A DNA stretch of 64,000 bases, from the NCBI GenBank assembly GCA_028023455.1, contig JAQFVV010006272.1, positions 2,957,127 to 3,021,126 on the forward strand. Direction: 5' to 3'. Each line of letters opens with the position of its first letter. Within the stretch, counting starts at the first letter, position 1. Source of the DNA: Epiperipatus broadwayi. Its lineage: Eukaryota; Onychophora; Udeonychophora; Euonychophora; Peripatidae. The notes below the pieces were generated by a model. It was not told where the DNA came from and searched no databases. It saw only the letters and a list, made by a program, of their open reading frames with translations. The position numbers and the translations under genes are program-made. Below are positions 36,341 through 48,989 of the stretch, one piece after another.

Positions 36341-37738
36341 AAGTTACTCTACTGATATGCTTCCAGTTTATTTAAGTCTCGTTAAATATATTACATAACT
36401 ATGCACATATTTTCTCATTCATCTAACAATAATTTAAAGACATAGTTAGTCTTTAGATCCTATTGCTTATAAGACAGTATTTGGAAAACTAATAATAATT
36501 TATAGAGATATTAAGATTTTGAATCCCGATCTCTTATAAACAATATTCTTACTATACAATCCCTTCTATACCTAAATAAAACTTTTTAACATTGAAAATA
36601 TACTTAACTATACAGTAATTTATAAATAAATGTTAATTTATGCAAGGATATAAATCTCCATACAAGGCAATACCTGATTACATTTGTAATAATAAATAAT
36701 TGGATATGTTTAATTTCAAATTAAAATAGTTATAGTACAGTTTTTAATTCTATTTCTTGGACATTTCTTATTTAAGTCACATACATCTATATACTTGCAC
36801 ACATAATGTATATATACCCTGCTATATGACTATTATGCTCTCTTACTAATATATCTAAATTTGAGTATTGTATTATAATCTAAAATATTATTATATTTTT
36901 TATTTAACATAACACATTTTAGATATTTAATGGATTCTGAGTATTCATATTTAAAAGAAGTCAATCTGAAAAGATAATTTCTTTTCTTTTTTAAAAATTT
37001 ATTTAAAGTCCAACTCCTCCCATTTGTTTTTGAAAGGCACTAATATTAATTTTGGTTATATAATTGCTCTTTTCATATCAAGCTATAATCTTGTAAATTT
37101 ATAAAAATTGTTGAACAAAATATTTTTTATTCTAGTTACATTTTTAAAATGCAAAAAAAATGAGATACCTTAAGAGAATGAAAATATATTTTAAAATTCA
37201 AAATTAAATACAATCATTTTCACATATAATTTAATTGTAATCATCTATTTTTTGGATTAAAATAATATTTTACAAATATTTTGCATAAATAAGCTTAAAT
37301 ATATAAATAAATTATTGAAAATTATTTTTTCTTTATAAAATATTAAAAGAATAAAGCATGATTCCAAAAGCCTAAAGCGAAATAACCTACCTATTAGTGA
37401 TAATTGAAGTTTGCATAATATTTATGTGATGTCTGGACAAACTAATATCTTCAGATAGTTTTAAACTAATAATTTTAGTTCTCTTTTCTATAACAAAAAT
37501 ATGAACAGCAAACTAGACAAAATGAGACATTGTTAGACTTTACAAACTTAGAAATAAAAGTGAGGACCTTTTTTTACTTTACTATAAAGAAACAAATAAT
37601 GAAATAATGAGTGAGGTGAAACTTATAAATAAGAAGTCAAAAAATAATATTTTGGAGATTAATGTATATCAGAGTATTAAGATTGTTTATTCAAATTAAT
37701 GAAAGATGATAAATTGTATATGCCCAATAAATTTTCAT
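36341..37738. other. AT-rich non-coding DNA
   Basis: No feature recognised. Confidence 0.45.
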
Positions 37739-37750
37739 TGTGATGAAAAA

Positions 37751-37877
37751 CCCTGCATGTTTTGGTATAGTTGGTGAGCATCTGATTTGGAATCAGATTA
37801 ATTCTAGCACTCATAGATGTGGCACTCAAACTTCTTATGAACCCTTGAGCAATAAAAGCAATAAGCCTGTCTCTTTC
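37751..37877 (+). repeat. tRNA-derived SINE with 12-bp target duplications
   Basis: A tRNA-like 5' part includes GGTATAGTTGGTGAGCATC (D-arm and A-box region) and an anticodon arm with stem TCTGA/TCAGA around a seven-base loop TTTGGAA. A short body follows (ggcactcaaacttc, acccttgagcaataaaagc). The 12-mer TGTGATGAAAAA occurs at 37739-37750 and exactly again at 37878-37889, as expected for L1-style retroposition. The B box is decayed. Anticodon TGG would suggest a proline tRNA ancestor, with low certainty. Confidence 0.75.
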
Positions 37878-37889
37878 TGTGATGAAAAA

Positions 37890-38265
37890 GTAGAGAATTT
37901 TATATAAATATGTAAAAAAAAGTAATTAAATTATACAGCATTTTAATATTGTTTATAAGAGATTTAAACAATTAAAAAATGAAAGTGATGTGGATAAATT
38001 TGATTATGATAATAAAAATGAGAGAGAACACAGACTTATGGAGATAACATCAAAAGAGAAACTCAATGTTAAACATTCTTTCTTTGAGAAAAATGCTAAA
38101 GAATGACCATGAAAGCATCCAAATGAAAGCTCAGGAGAATAGGATTATATTTTCACTAACAGAAAATGTTAATTTTTAGATTCAACAGAAGAAGTGATCA
38201 TTGGATAATGAAATATAAAGCATTTGGGAATGCTAAAATTAAAAAAAAAAACAGTATTAACAGTT
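37890..38265. other. AT-rich DNA, possibly the 5' remains of the next LINE
   Basis: Gapped, frame-broken translation shows nothing firm; may be endonuclease-to-RT linker of the LINE that follows. Confidence 0.3.
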
Positions 38266-40210
38266 GATATTACTAATCTTCAGAAATACTGCAGTGAATT
38301 TAAATTAGAAGTTGCAGATTGTTTTAAAATATTAACAACCTTTGAAATATAATTGAGACTTTATTGAAGTCAATAAGAAGATAACTGAAATTTGAGTAAA
38401 AACTACAAAAAAAGATAGTTTGTAGGGAAAAAAGCAACAATTTTTCAATAATTTTTTTACTAAGATAATACAATGTATGAAGAAAAGAAAGATGTAAAAA
38501 TATTTAAAAATGGTTTCTTTAAAGGAATTGAATATTTAGAGTTTTGAAATTGGTATAAAAAAATAAAAACAATATAAGAAACTGTTAACTGTGACTTAGC
38601 AAGTAATAAAAAAAAAAAATTTCAAAGGATAGAATATATTTGGTATTGAAAGGAAAGTTCTTTCTACAATAAGAAGAAAATATGAAACTATTACTAAAAA
38701 AATAGCATCATAAAATATGTGGAAGGATTCTATAAAGGATTATATATTAATTATGAACAAGAAAATAAATTATTTTCTAACAATTATTATATCTTCTGAA
38801 TTGCCGAGCATTTCAAATGATGAAGTGAGACATGCAATTAAATCTATAAAGAAAAGTTCCAGGAAATGATGGAATTGTAATTGAAATCTTAAAAAAAATA
38901 CATGAAGAAACACAAAAATTGTTGGCAGTGTTATATATCAAATATCTAAATGATAAAGATTGTTCTAAAGATGATTACAAGAATGTAATAGTAATATTGA
39001 TATTTAAAAAAAATGGTTTTAAAAATATTAGAAAATTACAGACCTATAAGTCTTCTATCAATTTGATAAAAAATCTTTATTAAAATTTGTCTACAGAAAA
39101 TTTTGGGTAAAGAGCAAATTAGATATAAGTGACTTAAATACATAAATGATATGAAGTATTGGGTGAAGATATAGAAAAAAACAATGAATAAAACATGAGT
39201 TGCCATTACTTTTTGGATTTGTAGTTTGTGATCTAACATTTGATTCTATGCATATTTCTACAGTAATTAAAGCACTATACCATTAAGATATAGATTCATG
39301 ATATTGTCATAATCTGAAGAATATTTACAAAAATGCATCAGCAGTGATTAAATTACATAATGATACTAAGAAGATTAACGTTGAGAAAGGTGTGTGATAG
39401 ACTGATTCTATATCTTCAAAACTTTTTTCAACAGCATTACAAGAAATATTTAGATTAAAATGGGAAACTAAAGAAAATAAAAGTAAGTGGAGATTATTTA
39501 AGCCATCTAGATTTTGCAATATTGTACTTGTTTTTGTAAGTAATTGCTTCAAAGCTTCAGGAAAGTTTGCAAAAGTTATCAGACAAAAACAAGACAGTAG
39601 AATCAAAGATAAATTTAAAATAAAGTTATGTTCAATGGGTTTTCTTAGAAGAAAAAATAAAGATTGATCATTATAAATTAGAAATGGTTAATTATAAATA
39701 CCTTGGTCAAATTCTTAATAGATATGAAAGCATAATGGATAAAATTAATCATAGAATTAAACTTCGATGGAGTGCTCTTGGCAAAAATAATTTAGTAGTA
39801 AAGGGGAATATGTTTTAAATAGAAAGAGTTGTGTGTTCTACCAGTTCTTACTTATGGATCTGAAACTTGTACACTTAATTTAGACTGAATCTTCAGATTA
39901 CTCAATGAAGTATGGAGAAATGTATGTTAGTAATCATAAGAAAGTATCAAAAAAGAAATATATGGATGAAAAAGTGATATGGATTTGGACTGGAGATATC
40001 AATGGATGAAATCATAATAGGTTGTCAGTTGAAGTTTTAAATTGAATTCTAAGAGATTATATAAAATATAAAGAGATCACATATAAGATGGATAGATGAA
40101 ATAACGAAATTCGGTAATTTGAGCAGGAAAAATGAGGCTGTGGATCAGAGAAAATGTATTAAACCTGGGGAGACTTTTGTCCGAAATGTGACGATAATGA
40201 TTGCAAGTGA
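38266..40210 (+). pseudogene. Non-LTR retrotransposon (LINE) relic, RT and C-terminal region
   Basis: Reverse transcriptase landmarks are visible in order across frames: EVRHAIKSIKKSS and a GNDGIVIEILKK segment (early RT, near 38825-38890); the finger-region phrase VIVILIFKKNG (about 38990); NASAVIKLHNDTKKINVEKG (about 39335-39390); LSHLDFAILYLFL at the catalytic FADD-like site (about 39500), where the Asp pair is not preserved; YKYLGQILN and INHRIKLRWSALGK (about 39690-39790). A LTYGSET-like end (near 39850) and a C-terminal RWIDEI motif follow to about 40200. Many stops and frameshifts. The class resembles endonuclease-RT LINEs common in arthropods and molluscs; I do not assign a clade. Confidence 0.8.
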
Positions 40211-40561
40211 TAATGATGATTGTGAATTAATACCAGACATTCAATTTTAATCATTAATTTTTTTTATTTTTTAAAAAGCTTTCTGTTTTACTAATAATTT
40301 AATGTTTTATTTTTATTTTATTCAGTGTCAGTTTTTATAAGTGTTATAAATTTTTCATTTTAAAATCAATAGTGAAGTAATTACTTGAATATCTTATATT
40401 TTTTAAATATTTAAATAATTATTATTATATTTATTGATTAAAAAATTTCTTGCTGGGACTTTTCTTGTCTGATTTCTTTAAAGAAAAAAAAGCATTTATT
40501 AAGTTGGATAATTATTTCATATGTTTATATGTAAGCATTAGTTGGTTTTTAACTTGATCTA
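40211..40561. other. AT-rich non-coding DNA
   Basis: No feature recognised. Confidence 0.4.
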
Positions 40562-40793
40562 TATAAATATATAGACTCCGAAAAACGGAATTAATGGGAA
40601 GAGCAGCTAGCGAAATGGTTTTGCAACTTCTTGGAGATAGCTATAGGTTAAATTGTCATAATATTCATCAAAGTCCTTATGTTATTGTATTTTATGGCCC
40701 ACATGTCGAAGGAGCCAATGCAACTTTCAATGCCTATCACTTAGCTATACATTATAAAAAGAAAAGAAGAAACCGTTCCTATTACGCATTTTG
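40562..40793 (+). other. Unassigned candidate terminal exon
   Basis: Downstream of a weak acceptor-like tatatatag (ending about 40574), an open frame runs LRKTELMGRAASEMVLQLL, then GDSYRLNCHNIHQSPYVIVF, then YGPHVEGANATFNAYHLAIH, ending KKKRRNRSYYAF and a stop. The start ATG candidate is 40594. Amino-acid composition is balanced and codons are not merely AT-driven, unlike neighbouring spurious frames. I do not recognise a family. The polypyrimidine tract is poor, and it could be an exon of a plus-strand gene, a captured gene fragment in a repeat, or chance. Confidence 0.3.
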
Positions 40794-40796
40794 ATT

Positions 40797-41871
40797 AGAC
40801 TAACATATGCAAAAGAATTACATGGTCAAGCGAAGAGGAAATTATATATATATATATCATGCCTACCTTAATAAGTATGTGTGTGTGTTTGCAAATGTAT
40901 ATAAATATTTATCCTAAAACTTTTTTGGTGAAGTAATTGTATAAAAAATTATAAAAAAAATAGCAATATCGTAATCCATTAAACTTTACATCATTTGGTT
41001 ATATTTATTTAGTAATGACCAACAAAATGTAATAACACCTTTTCCAGCGGTCTCTAATTATATAAATACATGTATATTTAAGCAACTATAAACAATTGAA
41101 AATGTTAAATTAATCAGATTATTATAAAATCTCAACTTACATTGGTCTAAATTTAATATCTTAATCAAAGCAAAAAATATTCATTTTAACTATTTTATAA
41201 ATATACACTTTCATAATAAAAGATATATACAAAAATGTTCACAATAATGCTAGCTAGATAACAATGCAAAAAATTATAAATTTATAAGGGCACTACAATC
41301 CTATAAATTTATACATTTGATGATAATTGCTTAGCAATAATTGAACATTTTGTAAAACACATATATTTAAACAACTGCAAACAAGTGTAAAAATTATATC
41401 TTCAACAGATTGATATTTACATTGTTCTTCCTGGTGGTAATTTTTATAAATGTTCAGTATTTGATTTTGATATTTTAAACCATTATTTAATATTAGAATT
41501 CAATAAATTGGGCTTGAGTTGTTAGAAGTATAAATTTACAAACAAAAACATTCTACAAAATTATATTTGAACTTTGCAAACGTAGAAAAGAAAAAAATAT
41601 AAACATACTGAAAACAATAACTTTTTTAAACTAATGGTTACCACAATATCCATTGAAAAAAATAATTTGAAATCTTTGTTAATTTAACTTCATTTGTAAA
41701 ATGTGACTGACTTAATATTAACTCATCATAAATGTATGAAATTCTGTTCTAAAATTTAAAATTGTATTTATCATTAAAATATGGCTAAAGTTCTCATGTT
41801 TAACAGACTGTTATTGATTATAGTTGTTGCAAATTACATCAGTTTTTATAATATCTATACATTCAAACTTT

Positions 41872-41872
<1 letters not shown>
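40797..41872. other. AT-rich non-coding DNA
   Basis: No feature recognised apart from a short (TA)n/(GT)n at about 40845-40890. Confidence 0.45.
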
Positions 41873-41949
<77 letters not shown>

Positions 41950-42016
41950 GGGTGGGTGGGTGGGTGGGTAGATAGATAGATAGGTGGGTGGGTGGGTGGG
42001 TAGGTAGGTAGGTAGG

Positions 42017-42109
<93 letters not shown>

Positions 42110-42212
42110 GGGGTGATAGGTAGGTCAGTAGGTAGGTAGGTAGGTCAGTAGGTAGGTAGGTAGGTCAGTAGGTAGGTGGGTAGGCAGGAAGGCAAGTGGT
42201 TAGGTAGGTAGA
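41873..42212. repeat. Tetranucleotide satellite (TAGA)n / (GGTG)n / (GGTA)n
   Basis: About 340 bp of pure and mixed tetranucleotide repeats: TAGA blocks alternate with GGTG and GGTA blocks, then degrade to a (ggtaggtaggtaggtcagta) higher-order unit repeated about three times near 42115-42170. Confidence 0.98.
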
Positions 42213-42439
42213 TTAGCCATACAAAATAAAGTATGGCCACTTCTATTCCAAAAAAAAAGAAAACAACAGGAGAGAGAGAAAATAATATTCTAAAAATGAG
42301 TTTTGCAGTGATTATACAAACCCATCTGTGAGCCACAAATACATCCACATAAATAACATGTTGTTCCAATTTTCTGTTTAGTTGTTATTTTATGATTTTG
42401 TTTTAATTTCCTCAGCAAAAAAAGTTTCCTTTCTGAAAT

Positions 42440-44720
42440 ATTTCAACACCATGTATAATTAATTATATATCTTCAGTGTAGTCTATTCTCTGCCATATCC
42501 TCCCAATGAAAAGCAATTCACATTGTACTTCTTTAGAATATCTTTGAGATAATCTTTATAACATAGATAAGTCTAATTGTTATATAACATCCATGTTCAA
42601 ATTCACCCTAAAACACCCTTTTAGGAAGTATTCCATTGTTCCTTCATTTTAATTACCCAATCCAATGAAGATGTGAATATACAATAGTAGATTCAGTAGT
42701 ATCACATTCTACAAGCACCATTGTATTTTTAAAATTTTATGGATCCTTAAATGAAACTTTTCTAATGCCTTTATATTGCTTCAATAGGTCATCCAAATTT
42801 CACATCATACAATAAATTAGGTAAAACAAAAGCTTTATATATAACTAACTTAGTTGCAGTAGTCATTTCCTTATAATGAAATACTCTTTTAACTTGTTAA
42901 AAGTAGTAACAGCTCATTGCAGTCTGTATTGGATCTCAACATTTAAGTCTATCTTTCCATTTATTAAACTACCAAGGTATTTAAATTATTTTACATTCTC
43001 AAGTTGATAACTGACCATGCTGAAAGTTGCTGAGGATTTGTCTTCTGTCATTAACTAATAGAGAACTTGTCTTTTTTAAAAATTAATTAATAAACATATC
43101 TTTATATGTGTTTTCCTGATGGTTTGTGATAATGGTGTTTTAATTGTATTTTTATATTGGACTATTTCCACTATCTAATAGGAGTTTTGAATGTCTTTAG
43201 AAAAATTTAAATTTTATTTAAATATTCAAAATACATTCAACTGTTACTAATAACACGTCAAACAGTAAGTTGCATTTAAAACATTAAGAACATTCTACAA
43301 ATCATTTTTTGAACTGGAAAAAATAACACAATCTTTAGCATACTTTAAATCCAAAATCTAAAAAGGTAAAGTTTTTGTTTTTGCTTTTAATCGATTCAAA
43401 TAAAAAATTCCACCATCAAACTTGCATTGTATCTTGATACTTGTCTGATTAATCCACCTGTAAACAATTCCAAGTACCATTGCTATAAAAACTTAAAAGA
43501 ATATTGGAGAAAACATACATCTTTACTTAATATTCATTTTCATTTCAAATAATTCACATTTTTCACCTGTCATAGTAACATTTCCTCTCATTTAATCATG
43601 TAGAACCTCTATAATAGGAATAAATTTTGGTGGACAACCAGTTAATTTCTAAAAATGCGATCGACCTATCCTATAAATTGAATTAAGTGCCTTGACTGAA
43701 TCAATAAAGGCATTATATAAATCATTTCTTTGTTACAGAGATTTTTTTTGCATTTTCTTGGTAACAAAAATCATATCTATAATGCTTCTTGACTTCCTAA
43801 AACCACATTGAGTCTTTGATAACCATTCATCTATAACTGAACGAAATCTATTCAACAAAATTCTTGAAAGTACTTCTGCTATAGTGGATAATAATGATAT
43901 TCCATAATATTTATTGCAATCTGATCTATTCCCTTTGTTTTTAAAATTGGAACAATTAAAGCATCCTTAAGATTGGATGGCACAACTTTATGGATTGAGG
44001 TATTTTTAAAAAAATCCCAATACTTTTGAAACTAATATATCACCACCATATTTTAAAACTTCTTTAGATATTTCATTAGAATCTGCAGCCTTTCCATTTG
44101 TAACATTACATAGAGCTGTTTTGACTTCATTAAGCTAGATGGATATCTTTGTCCAGATCTAAATGAGTAAATAAAATGAATATATCATTAAAAGTAATCA
44201 TATTAATTCTTGTATCATTATTTAAAAGATGATCAAAATACTCTTTCCACCTGCTCAAAAATTATTATCATATAAGACAGGGAATTGCTGATTTAATAGG
44301 ATTATGTTATCAGTTTTCAAGTCCATATGTTGCATGCAATGCTCAAAAAAAGATCTAGAATGATCAAGATCAGCGAATGTCTAAGTTTTAATCCATTAAT
44401 CATTATTAAGTTTTCTTATCAGTCATTGAACTTCTGCTTTCAGATCTTTATATTTATTATGAAGTTCCACATTAAATCTATTATTTTGCCAAGTAGAGAA
44501 TGCCACATGTTTCTTTTTAATTAAATCATTAATAATGTGATCATTGTCAGAAAACCAATCATGATTTCTTTTATTTAGTGACCCCAAGAAGAAATTTACT
44601 TGTATCTAGTAACACATTTCTTAAGAGAATTCTGTGTTTTAGTAATATACAGTTCTGAAGTACCAAATTAGCAATTTTAGTGTTTAATAGCTGTTGAAAT
44701 TTAGTACATTCTTCCAAAGA
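42440..44720 (-). pseudogene. Second LINE relic, RT to C-terminus
   Basis: Read right to left. NGKAADSNEISKEVLKYGGD (about 44100-44040) is the start of the RT palm. It is followed by YYGISLLSTIAEVLSRILLN (about 43900-43850), the segment ending QCGFRKSRSIIDMIF (about 43800), FIDSVKALNSIYR (about 43700, equivalent of the FIDLTKAFDS motif), GCPPKFIPII, and after a gap LGSLINGKIDLNVEIQYRL (about 42960). The C-terminal GEFEHG and SWEDMAENR-like segment is at about 42600-42480. Stops and frameshifts throughout. It is a different family from the 38.3-kb LINE, of the RTE-like type annotated near craniofacial development protein 2 in many genomes. Confidence 0.8.
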
Positions 44721-47700
44721 ATGAAATTCAATTTTTTTGTGAATATAACTGGAGTAATATCTATTTTTTATCTTTTGTTGTGTGTGTGTATATATATATT
44801 GTGCCCTTATCTATAGGTCATAATAAGGTAGAATGGTCAATTACTAAAAAATTTTAAATTTTAAGATATGTTTGTATGATATATAAATAATAGTAGGATA
44901 ATTAGATTTTATAGTACAATTTAAGGCTGAAAATACCTGGTATATAAAAGTGTAATGGACTATTTTAAAGGAACAGTTAAATAAAGCTTAATTATATTCT
45001 TGCATATGGTTGTAAAAGCTGGCCATATAAAATAACACAGCTATAAATAGTTAAAAATATATTAATAATTCGAATATAATATTTTAAAACTAATAAATTA
45101 AATAAATGTGATATGTAATATTATAATTGTATTTAATAGTCAAAATTTAATCTAATATATTTTAAAATAAACTTTATGATGATGAGAATTATATTTAGTT
45201 CTACAATTTTAAATTATTTTCCAAATTTTTATAAAATATATCAGTTTTGGTAATTTAGACCGAGACGTAAATTAAAAAAATCATCTGTTAAAGTTAGTAA
45301 TCATGTGACTGTATATTATATACCTTCACACACACCTTTTAGACTAATAATAAAGTTTTAATTATAAAACTAAATATAATTTCTTATCCTTAAAGTAAAA
45401 GTTGAAATATTAAATATTATTTTAATAATTTTTTAAAATTTAAATGATTTTATTAAATTATAATTGAGTTTAAAAATACTATTCTAAGTAATATTTCAAA
45501 TCATTACGCATAAATGTCTTATTTGAAAAATCTAGTCTGTTATAAAACTAAAAAATTTAAATTTTTCGTAAAAAAGTCATTAACCAATCAACGGGTATTT
45601 TAGCAGACGAAAATAAGAATTAGATGAAGTGGGAAAATATGTAAGTGAAGGAGGAAGTAACTATTTTTTAGTTGAATAAGACCGTAAGCTAGAAAAGTGA
45701 TATAATTTTAAAATTTTATTTATTTTAAAAGTTTTTTTAACATATAATATTTTACCCTATGAAGGGCTATTTTAAAAGTTTTCTTGAGTAATTTTATTAA
45801 GTTTAGCCAAAACCTTAAGTAAAATGGAAATACTACAGAAAACAGTATATAAAAATATTGCTAAAGGAAAAATATTTGTAAAGTGCCTAGATACAGCTTT
45901 ATTTATGCTCAACCAAAAACTTATTATGTAACTCAGAGGAATATAATTAGGCTATACGAAAACTTAAAAGAGAAGTTATTTGTCAGAAAATTATACAATT
46001 TATAAGTACCTAAGTTTTTTTTTATTTTCTCTATAAAAAAAAATTAGATGCTGTATATTATAAAGAATTAGTAAAAGTTATAATGAGGAAAAAAATTTTT
46101 CCTTTTTAAAGGAAACGTTACAAAGATATAGTTACCAGAACTTTAAAAGAAAGGAAAATTTACCGAATAATAATATGAAGATCATTATTTTTTTAGAAAA
46201 AAGACAGAAAAACTTTCTTAAGAAATTGAAATATAAACTAATATACTTAATAAAAGACATGGAACAAAAAAATTTACTAATATTTAAATAAAAGTACCTA
46301 GAAGAATGAAAGTCCGGAAAAATTAGCAAAATATTAGAAGAGAATATGAGAGTTTTTTACATAACTTATAATAATAACATATTATGAAAAAAGGATTGCG
46401 CTATGTATAAACAGACAATAATTTTTCTTAAAATAGAACACTGAAGAAGAAAATAAACATTTTTTTTGCTTTAATATGAACGTTTCAAGAAAGTTTATAA
46501 AGAAGTACAGTAAATATAGTTTAAATATTTTTTACTAATTTATTTTAGAATATAAATGTATTAATTAGGAAAACATATAAACATAAATTTAGTAATATTG
46601 AGATTTAAATATAATAGCTTGATAAAATTATTAGAAATATTTTTAAAAATAAAGGTATGTATGTGAGTCTTATATCTCAAGAATCAAATGGATGGTGAGC
46701 CTACAACCATTGAGAAGATAAAGATCGTTTGGTAATATTATATTTATTTATAATGCTATGTATTTTTTAGATCATCTATTGATTAAGAATGAAGTGTGAA
46801 GTTTAAATTATATGTACACATTTTATACAACATTTTTAACATATTATGAGATAGGAGTAATTCGGAATATGTGCAATAATTTATTTAAAGTATATTAATA
46901 ATATAATTTAACAGAACAATTGTGTGATTCTTTTGAACTTTATGTAATAAAGTATTCAGATATTTAAGTAGTTGATGACTAAATATACGGAGGAAAGTAG
47001 AGCAGCTGTCTTATAGAACAGTGAAATAGTTTTAAAATAAATGATTTTATTATTGTTAGTAATGCAGATATGTATTTGTCGAGTACAGTATAGAAAAATC
47101 TTGAGAAATAAGATCGGATAGACTTGGAAGTACTAGTGGAGAGGAAACCAAGATGAGTTTTTTTTTAAGAAATAGGAAAATAAAGGATTTGAATATTTAG
47201 TTTGTGTGATTTAGTATAGTTAACTAAACCCTATGATGAAACGTATAGTTGGAGGTTTTTTTGCATATCTTTAAACTTTTTGATTTATAATAAAGCTAAA
47301 GAAATTTAGCAGTCCTATAATAGAGGTGGTAGATAGGTAAAGGTCAGTCCTCTATAGTTCTTTTAACTCACTGTGCCTGAGTAAGATATATCGTAATATT
47401 CTAGTTGTATTTTGATCCTATGCATCTATTTTTGCTATTCTTATTTCGTGAATCTGCATCTCAGAAAGTATTTTAAAGAAATAATGAATAAAATAGAATG
47501 AAGATATGTTATGTATGTAAGAAAGTTTATTTGCTGGAATATAGAATTGGTAACTTTAAAATTGAAAGCCAAAATATCATAAAGAGAGAAAGAATCATAT
47601 AATACATTGTAAAATTAATTCGAAATGAATATAAGATTTTGAAAAGAAACTAAACAAAGTTTTTTAAAAGATAAAAAATTTGAATTTTTAAAAAAATTTA

Positions 47701-48987
47701 GAAAGATATATTTATTAAGAAAAGCAATAAGAAATAAAATATTTGTGATTTAATAGTTAATTATGCATAAGAAGGTGAATGAGAATATAGGATTAATAAA
47801 CATCGGAAATGAACTATAAAAACTAATATGAAGTAGAAAATTTTGACTCCATACAACCAATATAAAATAATTTATTTTTTGTAGATTTTATTAAATTTTA
47901 AAAAAAATTTAAAAATAGGGAAGGTTTGGAAAGAATAAAAAATATTTTTAGATAACCATAAAAATAAATAAGAATAATATGTATTTTTTTAAAAAGATAA
48001 GATTTAACTAGAAAAAATAAATAATATTTTATTAATTTTAATACAAATAGTGAGATAGGAGAGAAGGGAATCCAAGTATATAGAAAATATTTAATTTACT
48101 TATTTTAATAAATTTTTTTAAATTTATTTTAAAGTTTTTTCTCCACAGACAAAAACAAATTTATAATGAAACAAAAGGTTTTGCACAGGAAACATAAAAG
48201 TGTTATAATAATTTGAGAATTTATTGGTATGTTAAAATAAAATATCATAATTTTATATTATTCATTGGTCATAAGCGGTGCCACAATATTACATTAAATT
48301 ATTGCTAATGTTCCCACACGTATTCTGTTGTCAGATTATTAAAAATACTACCAGGTACGTATTTATTTATTTCATTTAGGAAGAAATAAGATTATATCAT
48401 ATTTATTATTGTTATTATTATTCTTATTATTATTAGTTGCTGTGTAGTAGATTAGACATAAAAATTCCCTTTTCATATTTTCTCCGTAATTTTAAATCGT
48501 TTGAATACAATTTATGAACCTGAGATTTTATTTTATTTTATTTTATTTTACTTCATTTTATTTAATTGAGCTGATTTTTGTTATAAAGAAGATTAAGATA
48601 TGATTATTATTTTAATCGTAGTGAATAGAACTTAGAAAGTCGTAAGAATACTATGAGTTAGTTATTTGGTATAGTAAAAAGGGGGAATAGTGTTCTTATG
48701 CCATTGAGGTAGTATCGTGTGGATAATATCTCAATGTAGTCTATCTCGTTTCCCGTATTGTCACCCCATGTCTCATGAAAATAGTAAATATTTGTTAATT
48801 CATTTTAAAAATTGAACCGTATTTGTATTTAGAAATTAGAGCTAGTAATCATTTTAATTAATGCTGAATATTTCATTTATTTATTTGTTAACTGAGCAAG
48901 AACCCGTAATAATAAAGAAATAAACAGTATATATTTTTGGGGGTGAGGATGCGCGGGGGGAGGTTAGAATATGTATATATATATATA
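44721..48987. other. AT-rich non-coding DNA
   Basis: Over 4 kb with no convincing gene or repeat boundary. Lysine/isoleucine-rich frames (e.g. 46132-46329) follow base composition. A (TTTTA)n run lies at about 48526-48564. Could be intron of the receptor gene ending at 52253. Confidence 0.45.
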
Positions 48988-48989
48988 TA
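48988..48989. repeat. TA target-site duplication, left end of mariner
   Basis: TA abuts the left terminal repeat and is matched by TA at 50315-50316. The element sits in a (TA)n tract, so by itself this is weak evidence. Confidence 0.7.
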
